Positions 27,701-35,624 of a stretch of DNA of 64,000 bases are shown here, in pieces (the stretch's first letter is position 1; every line of letters starts with the position of its first letter). The notes below the pieces were generated by a model, which did no database searches, had not been told where the DNA came from, and saw only the letters and a list, made by a program, of their open reading frames with translations. The position numbers and the translations under genes were made by a program. Source of the stretch: Hymenobacter wooponensis (GTDB lineage: Bacteria > Bacteroidota > Bacteroidia > Cytophagales > Hymenobacteraceae); contig NZ_SRKZ01000004.1 of NCBI RefSeq assembly GCF_004745865.1, positions 496,001 to 560,000 of the forward strand, written 5' to 3'.

Positions 27701-27913
27701 AATGTACTGGGAGTTGATGGGCATCCATACTTCCTGTACCAAACTACTCAAGTCGTCATTCAACCAAGGTGAATAGTCTTGACCTGTGAAAACACTAGGG
27801 CTAATGGAGGTAACTGCGACGCGAGAAGCTGTTTGCTGACCATAAGCAGTAACAGCCCAAAAGAAACTTACCAGCGAGGTAAGCAAAGAAATTGGCTTGA
27901 AAGAGTTTGCCAT
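24704..27913 (-). CDS. Secreted clan GH-A-like glycoside hydrolase with PA14 and T9SS domains
   Basis: 1069 residues. Signal peptide to about 25; a discoidin-like carbohydrate-binding module (about 30-155); a bacterial Ig-like module (about 165-255). A TIM-barrel region (about 275-690) follows, with the acid/base motif CDNE near 447 and a nucleophile motif VTETGFD near 587, as in clan GH-A. Then a PTPTP linker (about 767-795), a PA14 domain (about 800-945) and a T9SS type A sorting domain at the end (VTYESVIEF ... GTYILRLTTE). It should be an exported enzyme acting on an unidentified glycan. I cannot assign the GH family number. The upstream 1.2 kb is gene-free and AT-rich. Confidence 0.85.
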   Translation of the reverse strand: MANSFKPISLLTSLVSFFWAVTAYGQQTASRVAVTSISPSVFTGQDYSPWLNDDLSSLVQEVWMPINSQYIDVTLKLTQQTNVTQIRLYDHQGVFTDNPATVYALYGTQKVLLGKFTGEQYLQWVDMSVSPAVPADAIIIHKIGNNIPQKVQVYGVASTIAPTYTNPVSVQSVINFGALGTKIIGAAPFALTATSNNTNSPITFTSSNPGVVSVSNSSGQWMASLVAIGTATITASQAASGSFTAATNVAQPITVQPVPTVIPVPTQTNGIARERKLKQQFAVNAFEWDVEDPNRPWEVDPLRLPAIKKFSGIRHYLDWERLEAKEGSYTFNPSYNGGWGYDEMYARLKAEGVEVLACIKTVPSWMLASWPESERDSENVPVRYGNDFGKPTSYIEQAKLAFQFAARYGSNPNVNPSLLSVNSTPRWTGDGVNQVKIGLNLIQYMECDNERDKWWKGAKAYQSPAQYAANLSAYYDGHKNTMGPGVGVKNADPNMQVVMAGLAAPDPNYVKGMIEWCKQNRGYKADGSVNLCWDVINYHVYSNNDNCSQTGTSTRGQAPEISGAAIIGQSFMQMARDYAGSMPVWVTETGFDTNQGSPLKAIAVGNRSIVETQADWILRTSLMYARLGIERNFFYQLYDDNPGSSQQFATMGLTNADRTPRLATQYLNQTNQLLGEYVFKQTLNADPIVDRYELNGNSAYALVVPDEKGRTAQYTLNLGTATYADVYRPTSGAQSMTPQRVTLQNGQLTLQVTETPMFVVVAGTTAPTPTPTPTPTPTPEPTPTPTPTPTPVPTVCSATGTILREQWNNVNGKNISNIPVQNTPSSTSQLTIFESDRNIGNNYGARIRGYICAPQTGNYIFWIAGDEATELYISSDDNPANKKRIAFSSSSTGWRVWNKYASQQSAPVALVAGRRYYVEALHKEQVGDDYVSVAWQLPSGAMEGPIPGRYLSPFIPGANLTASSSSNATLSGMPEQKVSMGAAKTELVAFPMPVTYESVIEFTLAKAGNATVEIFDMQGRRLQQVYAGTMEAGVSRQALLKASSLPTGTYILRLTTETEVLNQRIVVAK

Positions 27914-29111
27914 TAGTTAATGGTTAGGTGTTTGGACACGGAGGCGCAGCAGCTCCAGCTTGTGGGGTTGCGGATCGCTGATCCGAGCGTAGGTTGTGTA
28001 GGTTGTGGTAGCTGGATGCCACCGAAAAAGTACAATGCCCTTCAAGTCAACACCTTGCATGCTAAATAGAGCAGCAAGACTTAAATCAGCAGCCAGCAAC
28101 TTGGCTTTTTACAATCCCGGTTAACCCCCCTGTTAATCAGACAGCTTAATTTTTTGGCTGTTTACCGAGTCGTGCACTCGGCCGTCATTCTCATTCCCTC
28201 CCTTTTCTCTGCCTCTAATGAGGCGATAAATGTCCTTTTGCGCATTAAGGACATTCATCTTGAAGCGCAGTAATCTGATTTTTGAGGGATGCTTGCCTGT
28301 TAAAGCAAGTAGCGGTAAGCCTTTACTGCTACTCCCTGCTTGTTTTAATGAAACAACGCAAAATTTGCATTATTTCACTATTACTAAGTTCATAGTATTT
28401 TACTGTCTATTGAACTTTTATTGCAGACTGGTCTCTGCACAAAGATATATAAAAGTACTAACCCAAGTACCCGTGCTTTGAAAAATATTTAATATTTCTG
28501 TCTAACAGCCATTTAAAGCATATACAGGCCCTAAATGCAACCTTTTTCTATCACTTTTCCGCAAGAGCTCATACCCTCACAATATGATTTTATTCATAAT
28601 GTCTATACTTATTATTTTTCATTGATATTGAATTTATAATATAGCATTCAAGCAGCAAACTCATTTTATTGTGTACTACTGATATATTCTTACTTCGTAC
28701 ACGAGCAATAAAGCTGAACAGTATGAATGAGAGATGCCAGTAAATCAATATTCATGTACCTACTTATAATAATTCGTCTTCGTACACCAATAGAAACTGT
28801 AAAGCAGTATATTAACTTCTCTAGGCACAGCAGTACCTATCTTGTATTGACAGCTAATTCCCAATACGCAAATGGCCTAGTACCGAAAATATCCAAATAC
28901 CTATTTTGATACTTAGACTTCGATATAGAGTACATTAGGCCACAATATCTTCTATAATTATAATTTCCTCTCTGCTCGTATAGTTACCCCTTAAAAGTCA
29001 GGTTAAGAGCAGTCATACCCCAGATTTATGATCCATCCTAGATAACCTACGTTGCTACAGACAATGCAGGGCTTAAGCATATTGTACAGGTTAGGTAGTC
29101 GAGGGCATAAA
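27914..29111. other. 1.2-kb AT-rich region without a recognised gene
   Basis: Between the glycosidase start and the terminator of the SDR gene. It is markedly AT-rich with stops in all frames; only short frames such as 28230-28481 occur and none looks coding. It may contain a long leader, regulatory DNA or a decayed gene. I see no repeats or RNA genes in it. Confidence 0.6.
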
Positions 29112-29138
29112 AAAAGCTACGGGCAATCCGTAGCTTTT
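29112..29138 (-). terminator. Terminator of the SDR gene
   Basis: AAAAGCTACGG pairs perfectly with CCGTAGCTTTT around a 5-nt loop, 39 nt beyond the stop at 29177. Confidence 0.85.
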
Positions 29139-29176
29139 CTCTTCATTTAAACAAGCGAATACTAAGCCATAACGCG

Positions 29177-29995
29177 CTATCCGTTTGAGGCAAAGCCAGG
29201 GTAGAGCGTCATGCCTCCATCAGCAAAAAGAGTAACACCCGTAACGTAGTCCGACTCATCAGAGGCCAGCCATACTGCAGCTTTACCTATATCGGAGGGT
29301 TCACCAATTCGGCCGTATGGTATTAGGGTTAGTAGTTTTTCGGCGGCTTCGGGCGTATCCCAGGCTTCTTTGTTGATAGGAGTCTTGATAGCGCCGGGCC
29401 CAATACTGTTAACCCGGATTTTGTGTGGGGCGAGTTCTTGGGCAACGCTTTTCATCAATAGCATAATCCCCCCTTTACTGGTAGCATAGTTTACATGACC
29501 GGCCCATGGAATCACCTCATGCACTGAACTCATGCAGATAATTTTTCCCGTAGCGGCCGAAACTTCGGGCTGTGGCCCGCGGCGAATAAATTCTCGGGCG
29601 GCCTCGCGGGCGCACAAGAACTGCCCCGTTAGATTTACGGCTATTACTTTCTCCCATTGCTCAAGCGTCATATCGAGGAATGGGGCATCTTCCTGAATAC
29701 CGGAATTATTTACCAAGATGTGAAGCGTACCAAACTCCTCTCTAATCTGGGCGAACATGCTTTGCACATCAGCTTCTTGGCTCACATCACATTTAATAGC
29801 GACAGCCTTACCACCAGCTTTTTCAATAGAAGTTACTACCTCTTCAGCCCCCTCGGGGCTATGGGAATAGTTTACGACTACGGTAGCCCCTTCAGCCGCC
29901 AAAGCGAGACTAACTCCAGCCCCGATTCCGGAACTTCCGCCCGTTACGAGGGCAATTTGATTGCGAAGACGTTGGGTTGATGCAGATGTAGACAT
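29177..29995 (-). CDS. SDR family oxidoreductase, glucose-1-dehydrogenase-like
   Basis: 272 residues. TGGSSGIG cofactor motif near residue 19, NNSG strand, catalytic serine in MSSVHE, YATSK with the YxxxK pair, and the C-terminal VTGVTLFADGGMTLYPGF, which is typical of classical SDRs annotated as glucose 1-dehydrogenase. Complete, cytoplasmic. The true substrate is uncertain; general-stress SDRs of this type are common. Own terminator. Confidence 0.9.
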   Translation of the reverse strand: MSTSASTQRLRNQIALVTGGSSGIGAGVSLALAAEGATVVVNYSHSPEGAEEVVTSIEKAGGKAVAIKCDVSQEADVQSMFAQIREEFGTLHILVNNSGIQEDAPFLDMTLEQWEKVIAVNLTGQFLCAREAAREFIRRGPQPEVSAATGKIICMSSVHEVIPWAGHVNYATSKGGIMLLMKSVAQELAPHKIRVNSIGPGAIKTPINKEAWDTPEAAEKLLTLIPYGRIGEPSDIGKAAVWLASDESDYVTGVTLFADGGMTLYPGFASNG

Positions 29996-30189
29996 AGCTC
30001 AGAGCAACTTTAATGGTTGCTCTATAGACTACCATACGCGCTTCTGGGTTACAAAAAAGTAAGCCGGAAGGCCTAGCATGCTGGGCTAGTGGCCTAGCTA
30101 ACCTATGCAATCACCCTTTGCTATGCATTGCTTCACAACTTGCGAAATCCTACTAAGCCTGACATCAACTGACTCGGATCAGTAAATAA

Positions 30190-30224
30190 AAAAGCCTTGT
30201 TTGCTACTTGCAAACAAGGCTTTT
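30190..30224 (-). terminator. Terminator after tRNA-Lys copy 1
   Basis: AAAAGCCTTGTTTGC pairs perfectly with GCAAACAAGGCTTTT around 5 nt, directly after the tRNA 3' end on the minus strand. Confidence 0.85.
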
Positions 30225-30228
30225 GAAG

Positions 30229-30301
30229 TGATTCCGCTGGGATTCGAACCCAGGACCCATACATTAAAAGTGTATTGCTCTACCAGCTGAGCTACAGAAT
30301 C
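30229..30301 (-). tRNA. tRNA-Lys (TTT), copy 1
   Basis: Minus-strand cloverleaf: acceptor stem GATTCTG/CGGAATC, D-loop AGCTCAGCTGGTAGAGC, anticodon loop CTTTTAA with TTT, T-loop GGTTCGAATCC, discriminator A. CCA is not encoded. Identical to the copy at 31275. Confidence 0.97.
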
Positions 30302-30580
30302 GTTTCCCTTTGTTCGGTGGTGTTCTCCGTGGAAGGGATGGCAAAAGTAGAAGGTCAATTCGGCTTGTGCAAGTCTTGCTTTGCATTAAATGATCTGAGT
30401 GGGGCCATTAACTGCCTATTCCAGCTCCTAAAAAGCTCAAAAACAGAAGGTAGAGCAGAGTAAAAAAATGGAAAAATATTTTCTCGCTTATACTATTTCC
30501 TCCCAATCGGTAAGTCAACGAGGCGGTATAGCTTCCATCGTGCCCAAACCTACGCCTGCACCCAGCTGCTCAGATATCGG

Positions 30581-30994
30581 CTAAATGCGGCGCAACCACG
30601 CGGCTGCTTCCTGCTCGTCGCCGAAGATATGATAGACCAAGATGCCTTCCCGCGTCTCGTTCATCACTAGCTTCATTGATAGACGAGCAAATACGTCTTC
30701 GGGCAGTAGAACAGCTGCCAGTAGTTCGTGGCTTACTGCTTGGGGTCCCGTTAACCATGTATCCCGGATCCATAGCCGCTCCTCTTGCGTGAATTGCGAC
30801 ATCTGCCGTTGATCGGTCAACATCTTGTACCAGCCCCGGCGGCGCAGTAGCTGGGCCAGATGCGTAAGAAAGGCTTGCAAGTCGGGGAAGGCTCGCTTAC
30901 CCGACTTGTACTGTACGAACGCATAGCTGTCCGCCTGTTCGTACAACTTTCCTACTGCATTCTCAAAATACAGTGAACTGGCTAGAAAAGGCAT
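30581..30994 (-). CDS. Conserved-looking hypothetical protein of 137 residues
   Basis: The frame is open from 31027, but ATG at 30994 is preferred: a perfect -7 box TAGCTTTG (31000-31007) ends 5 nt before it. The product (MPFLASSLYFEN) has alternating hydrophobic strands and amphipathic helices (AFPDLQAFLTHLAQLLRRR), and ends HIFGDEQEAAAWL. This layout recalls SpoIIAA/STAS-like small regulatory domains, which is a guess from shape and not from a motif. No signal peptide or membrane segment. It lies between the two tRNA-Lys genes, all on the minus strand. Confidence 0.75.
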   Translation of the reverse strand: MPFLASSLYFENAVGKLYEQADSYAFVQYKSGKRAFPDLQAFLTHLAQLLRRRGWYKMLTDQRQMSQFTQEERLWIRDTWLTGPQAVSHELLAAVLLPEDVFARLSMKLVMNETREGILVYHIFGDEQEAAAWLRRI

Positions 30995-30999
30995 GTAAA

Positions 31000-31007
31000 C
31001 AAAGCTA
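31000..31007 (-). promoter_or_regulatory. Promoter -7 box just before the 137-residue protein start
   Basis: TAGCTTTG on the minus strand, 5 nt before ATG at 30994. Initiation would give a leaderless mRNA and it decides the start. Confidence 0.5.
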
Positions 31008-31239
31008 AAATCGGGGGCTAGCGCCAATGATTTATGCTAGACCAACAAACGAAGTTAACCACTCCCCTACCCTGCGACAAGCCGAACAGCAGCACTTTTA
31101 GCTATATGTACATGCACAATACATAAGAAACAGGGCTTGCAAAGCGTTGCTAAACGCCTATTCCTAGGTTAATGCAGGAGCCAATAAGTTCATAGGTGCG
31201 TGCTCACGGATGCTGCGCAGCCAACATATTGGCAAATAA

Positions 31240-31270
31240 AAAAAGCCCCTGACGGTTGTCAGAGGCTTTT
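31240..31270 (-). terminator. Terminator after tRNA-Lys copy 2
   Basis: AAAAGCCCCTGAC and GTCAGAGGCTTTT pair with one mismatch, just after the tRNA 3' end. Confidence 0.75.
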
Positions 31271-31274
31271 GAAG

Positions 31275-31347
31275 TGATTCCGCTGGGATTCGAACCCAGG
31301 ACCCATACATTAAAAGTGTATTGCTCTACCAGCTGAGCTACAGAATC
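31275..31347 (-). tRNA. tRNA-Lys (TTT), copy 2
   Basis: Same 73-nt sequence as copy 1, including anticodon TTT. The short flanks (GGCTTTTGAAGT on one side, CGTTT on the other) are also shared, so it looks like a recent duplication. Confidence 0.97.
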
Positions 31348-31424
31348 GTTTTCTTTGCAACGGCGAACGTTTTTCGCTGATTGTGGCACAAAAGTAGTGG
31401 GCTACTCTATATACTCCAAACGTT

Positions 31425-32153
31425 TTGCAAAAAACACGCGCTATTTTTTTCTGCTTTTTTGCCCTGCTTTGCGGGTTTTGCATTCAAGCTTCTCAGGCCC
31501 AACCGGTTAATCAGGCTTTAAAAACAGCAGATTCTTTGTTCGAGGCAGGGCAAGTTGCTCCAGCCTACAGGCAGTATCGCTTAATTCGGGAACACCAGGA
31601 GCAACAATCGGCGCGGCAACTGCTCCGTATGGCTTACGTGCAGGAGGGCTTAGGCCACTATCCAGCGGCTTTATATTATCTGAGCGTAGCACAAGCTGGA
31701 TCGCCCCGGCATGCTAATTGGCGCAAAATGGTGGCGCTGGCTCAAGCTAATCGCCTAACTGGCTACCCGGATACATGGCGTCAAAGCTTGGCCATTACTT
31801 TTCAGCGTTACTACAACCGGCTGCTCCAAGCGTTACTGGCCGTGGCAGTAGTGATTGGTACCTTGTTGCTGGTACGCCGGAAAACAGCTGGCAAGGTATG
31901 GTGGACCATGTATGGGGTGTATCTGTTAGGCGTTACTGTTTTTCTTAATTTATTGGCTCCCGCCCGAATAGGCCTAGTGGCACGTCCGCACGCGGCCCTA
32001 ATGGCAGGCCCCTCAGCCGGCGCTGCTTGGCTAACCACAGCCGCCGCTGGCGACCGGTTTGAGGTGCAGAGCCAACAGGATATCTGGTACCGAGTTAAGT
32101 GGCAAGGCCAGGACGCCTATATCCGGCGCCCCGATTTGCTGCTGGTTCAGTAA
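31425..32153 (+). CDS. TPR and SH3-like membrane protein (BatE-like architecture)
   Basis: 242 residues with an apparent TTG start, needed to include a good signal peptide (AIFFCFFALLCGFCIQASQA). Residues about 30-105 are two TPR-like helix pairs (ADSLFEAGQVAPAYRQYR and YVQEGLGHYPAALYYLS). Two membrane helices follow (about 134-152 and 160-178), then a C-terminal SH3-like domain with GPSAGAAWLTTAAAGDRFEV and WYRVKW. The order TPR-TM-SH3 resembles BatE of the Bacteroidota aerotolerance operon, but no bat genes are adjacent. Probably an envelope protein. Exact role unknown. Confidence 0.75.
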   Translation: MQKTRAIFFCFFALLCGFCIQASQAQPVNQALKTADSLFEAGQVAPAYRQYRLIREHQEQQSARQLLRMAYVQEGLGHYPAALYYLSVAQAGSPRHANWRKMVALAQANRLTGYPDTWRQSLAITFQRYYNRLLQALLAVAVVIGTLLLVRRKTAGKVWWTMYGVYLLGVTVFLNLLAPARIGLVARPHAALMAGPSAGAAWLTTAAAGDRFEVQSQQDIWYRVKWQGQDAYIRRPDLLLVQ

Positions 32154-32167
32154 TGACCACCGATAAC

Positions 32168-32217
32168 CAGAAAAGTCCCACAAGTGAGGCCTAGGCTTCT
32201 CTTGTGGGACTTTTCTG
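32168..32217. terminator. Bidirectional terminator, 17-bp perfect stem
   Basis: Arms 32168-32184 and 32201-32217 are perfect reverse complements (CAGAAAAGTCCCACAAG). The loop contains GAGGCCTAGGC, a copy of the iterated motif. It sits between convergent genes. Confidence 0.85.
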
Positions 32218-32270
32218 TGCTTACCTCTACCTACAGTGGCCTAGGCCTGCTTCGTTCGAGCTAGGTACAT

Positions 32271-33077
32271 TTACACATTAAAGTCAGGCTCTTCCTTGCG
32301 AAAATGGTTCAGCACAAGCTTATCGGTGAGGCCTGGCAGCCATTTATTCAGAAACACAGTCAGCTTGCCCTGGCCGGTGAGAACCAAGTCGCGGCGGCGG
32401 TGCCGCACTGCATCTACCAGGTAGCCGGCTACTTCTTCGCTGCTCATCATCTTCTGCTCATCGCGAGGCGACTCGCCCTGCTGGGAGCCATCGGCAGCTA
32501 GTGCGGTGTTGCGAATATTAGATGCCGTGAAGCCTGGGCAAGCTAGTAGCACGTGTACCCCCTGCGGGAGGAGTTCCGTCCGAAGTGCTTCCAGAAAGCC
32601 ATGCATGGCAAATTTAGAAGCCGAATACCCTGTACGTCCTGGCAAGCCCCGGTAGCCGGCAATGCTGCTAATACCTACAACGGATCCTTTCAGTTTGGTA
32701 ATGTGCGGCAGGGCAAACTTCGTGGTGTACACAGTACCGAAGAAGTTAGTCTGCATCAGGCGCTCAATTACCGCCAAGTCGGCATCCCGAAAGAGAGCCC
32801 GCATGCTGATACCGGCGTTGTTAATGAGTACATCTAAGCGCCCAAAAGCGGCCACGGTCTCCTCAACGGCGCGTTGTGCCTCTTCCTGCACGCCTACATC
32901 GGCACGTACCGTGCGGTGGCTGATATTTAAGCGAGCTAGTTCCTGAGCGGTGTCCTGCAGGCGGGCTTCGTCGCGGCCGGTTACAACTACGTGGGCACCC
33001 GCTTGGCCAAATGCCAGGGCTGTGGCCCGGCCAATGCCGGAGGTACCGCCCGTGATAAGTACTACTTTATCTTTCAT
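32271..33077 (-). CDS. SDR family oxidoreductase
   Basis: 268 residues of the SDR family (11-beta-HSD/DHRS7-like flavour): TGGTSGIG, NNAGIS, SSIAGYRG with catalytic Ser, YSASKFA with YxxxK. The C-terminal third (LNKWLPGLTDKLVLNHF) fits membrane-associated carbonyl reductases in length but has no clear helix. Substrate unknown. A -7 box TAGTTTTG lies at 33121-33128. Confidence 0.9.
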   Translation of the reverse strand: MKDKVVLITGGTSGIGRATALAFGQAGAHVVVTGRDEARLQDTAQELARLNISHRTVRADVGVQEEAQRAVEETVAAFGRLDVLINNAGISMRALFRDADLAVIERLMQTNFFGTVYTTKFALPHITKLKGSVVGISSIAGYRGLPGRTGYSASKFAMHGFLEALRTELLPQGVHVLLACPGFTASNIRNTALAADGSQQGESPRDEQKMMSSEEVAGYLVDAVRHRRRDLVLTGQGKLTVFLNKWLPGLTDKLVLNHFRKEEPDFNV

Positions 33078-33120
33078 GAGGGGAAGGAGAGCTGGACTAC
33101 ACTGCCAGCCGGAGAAGATG

Positions 33121-33128
33121 CAAAACTA
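33121..33128 (-). promoter_or_regulatory. Promoter -7 box of the SDR gene
   Basis: Minus-strand TAGTTTTG, exact match to TAnnTTTG, about 43 nt before the ATG at 33077. No -33 element seen. Confidence 0.4.
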
Positions 33129-33295
33129 CAGCAAATATTTGCAGCAGACTTGGGGCTTACGTCTCGTTTACGCCTGCATCTTGCGGACGAAAACAACTGA
33201 GCTATACCCTCTAACTACCGACTCAGAGTATTGTATTTTGCGCGTCGTTGTTCCTACATTTAAGTTCTCCTATTTCGCAGCTCTATCGACTTTCT

Positions 33296-35530
33296 ATGAC
33301 CCAACTTTTACGTGCTCCCTGGGGCATATTAAGCCGCTGGCTACCCCTCTTCTTTCTCTTTGTTGGCCTGACTTCAACCAGTGCATTGGCTCAGTGCCCA
33401 CCGGCAGCCAGCGCCTGTACCCCAGGCTCGGCCCCTGCTACTAACGCTGCTTTTGTCATGGGCATTTTCAACGTTACGCTGGCAGGCATTAATAACACCA
33501 CATTGGGTAATGTGGAAGGCTACAAGGACTATTCCTGCACCTATACTGCGGCGCTGTTAGTAGGTACTGATGTTCCGATCAGTATTAAAACCAATACCAA
33601 TGCCGATGAGAATGTGCGCGTGTGGATTGACCTTAATAACGATGGGACCTTCAACACCACTACGGAGCTAGTTTTCAGCTCTAATGCTTCACGCACGCAT
33701 GCGGGTACTATCCGGCTTCCGCTCACTACTGTCACAGGAGTACGCCTGCGCCTACGCGTAGCGGCCGACTATACCAACTCCCCTATTCCTACGCCTTGTT
33801 CGACCCCTCTATATTCACAGACGGAGGACTACTCTGTGCTGCCCAGTGTGAGCACAGTTGCTCCGGTTGCTGAATTTGTAGCGGCCCCTATCCAGACCTG
33901 CTCCGGCACGGTACAATTCACCGATCAAAGCCAGAATGCACCAACCACTTGGCTTTGGAACTTTGGCGACGGCGCTACCAGCACCCTACAGAATCCTAGC
34001 CACCAGTACACCACTGGCGGCACGTACACGGTAGCTCTAACGGCTACTAATGGTAACGGCAGCAACACCCGGACCCGCACCAATTACATCACCTTCGACA
34101 GCGCGGTGCCAGTGGCTGCAGCCTGCACCCCACAAACCCAAGCCTACTGCTGCAATTACGGCATTACCCAATTTACGCTAGGCCCTCTCACCAAGACTTC
34201 AGCCAATGGGCAAGCTGGCTATGAAGATTTCACTTGCGCTAGCAAAGCTACACTCACGGTAGGCAACCGCTACCCCATTAGCATCACCACGAACCCAACT
34301 TCGGCTCAAGATACCCGGGTATGGCTAGACTTGAACAATGATGGGACGTTTACGGCGTCGGAGCTGATTTACCAGGCGTTGAACACGATCAACCCTAGCG
34401 GTACCCTCTTGGTCCCTAGCTCCACGGCTCTAAACCAGCCCCTGCGGCTGCGGGTAGTTTCTGATTATGTAGGCTCGCCGTTTACGGCTTGTGGAGGCGT
34501 GCAGTACGGCCAAGCCGAAGACTACACTATCACGCTGCAGGCCAATAGTAGTGCCCCAGCCACCGACTTTACTTCAAACTTTGTGGCTGGCAGCTGCCAA
34601 ACTACGGTGCAGTTCACTGATCAAAGCCAAAATGTACCTACCCAATGGCTTTGGAACTTCGGTGATGGTACTACCAGCACCCTACAGAATCCTAGCCACC
34701 AGTACACCGCAGCGGGTAGCTATGCGATATCGCTGACGGCAACTAACGCCATAGGGGCCCAAACGAAAACCGTAGCCGACTATGTGCTTGTGGTATTGCC
34801 CTGCTTTCAATACTGCACTTCCACGGGGCAAAACCAGAACTTCTGGATTACTAACGTGACGCTGAGCGCCTCAAACAATACCCTGTTCAGCAATACCTCT
34901 GGGGCTGATGCTAATGGGTATGGCAACTATGTAAACCAGCGGGTGCCGTTAAAGCTGGGGCAGACATTCACCCTCAGTGTGTCGAGCAACAGCACTTCGC
35001 AGCGGTATACCTCCGTCTGGATTGATTGGAACCGGGATGGCGCTTTCTCAACGGGTGAACTAGTGGCTTCTACCATAGGAAACAACCCCTCTTCCATCAC
35101 CTTTCCAGTGCCTAATCAAGCCACGCTGGTTGGCTTCACCCGCATGCGCGTGATGGCCCGGCTGAACGCCAACCAGACGAGTGCCTGCCAGCTGAACCAG
35201 GTCAATGCCGAAACTGAAGATTACACTGTAGCTATCACGGCGCCCGTGACGGCAGCAGCCACTGCTAAAGAGCTGACTGGCCTAGAAGTGTTTCCAAACC
35301 CAGTGAGTGCTGATCAAGCTCATGTGCGCTTGCTGGATGCAACAGCCGCTGGGCGCTATACCGTGCACATTGAAAACTTAGTGGGCATGCGGGTACTGGA
35401 CACGACCCTGCGGCTGCAACCCGCACAAGATGCTGACCTTGATGTGCGTAGCCTCCCAACCGGCCTCTATATCCTACGCTTGCAGGGCCCGAATGGGCAC
35501 ACTGCAGTGCGCCGTCTGGTTCGCAACTAG
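33296..35530 (+). CDS. Secreted GEVED/PKD repeat protein, T9SS type A cargo
   Basis: About 744 residues from ATG 33296; the frame is open from a TTG at 33248, but the signal peptide (WLPLFFLFVGLTSTSALAQ) fits the later start. Three GEVED modules alternate with two PKD domains. GEVED cores: WIDLNNDGTF, WLDLNNDGTF, WIDWNRDGAF, with EDY. PKD: WLWNFGDG, NPSHQY. The end (LEVFPNPVSADQ ... GLYILRLQGP) is a T9SS type A sorting domain. Probably a surface adhesin or matrix protein. The two PKD copies contain an identical 38-bp DNA stretch (33975-34012, 34671-34708). Confidence 0.88.
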   Translation: MTQLLRAPWGILSRWLPLFFLFVGLTSTSALAQCPPAASACTPGSAPATNAAFVMGIFNVTLAGINNTTLGNVEGYKDYSCTYTAALLVGTDVPISIKTNTNADENVRVWIDLNNDGTFNTTTELVFSSNASRTHAGTIRLPLTTVTGVRLRLRVAADYTNSPIPTPCSTPLYSQTEDYSVLPSVSTVAPVAEFVAAPIQTCSGTVQFTDQSQNAPTTWLWNFGDGATSTLQNPSHQYTTGGTYTVALTATNGNGSNTRTRTNYITFDSAVPVAAACTPQTQAYCCNYGITQFTLGPLTKTSANGQAGYEDFTCASKATLTVGNRYPISITTNPTSAQDTRVWLDLNNDGTFTASELIYQALNTINPSGTLLVPSSTALNQPLRLRVVSDYVGSPFTACGGVQYGQAEDYTITLQANSSAPATDFTSNFVAGSCQTTVQFTDQSQNVPTQWLWNFGDGTTSTLQNPSHQYTAAGSYAISLTATNAIGAQTKTVADYVLVVLPCFQYCTSTGQNQNFWITNVTLSASNNTLFSNTSGADANGYGNYVNQRVPLKLGQTFTLSVSSNSTSQRYTSVWIDWNRDGAFSTGELVASTIGNNPSSITFPVPNQATLVGFTRMRVMARLNANQTSACQLNQVNAETEDYTVAITAPVTAAATAKELTGLEVFPNPVSADQAHVRLLDATAAGRYTVHIENLVGMRVLDTTLRLQPAQDADLDVRSLPTGLYILRLQGPNGHTAVRRLVRN

Positions 35531-35624
35531 TTAGCTAAGCCTCCTTAATACCTCGTGGCTCCCACCTCCGGTTAGAACCTACTGGCCTAGAGGAGCCTAC
35601 TCTTCATTATGTTTTCCTTTTTCT

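Noticed and set aside
28230..28481. 83-codon ORF in the AT-rich gap
   Set aside because: Composition like the surrounding noncoding DNA and no recognisable feature.
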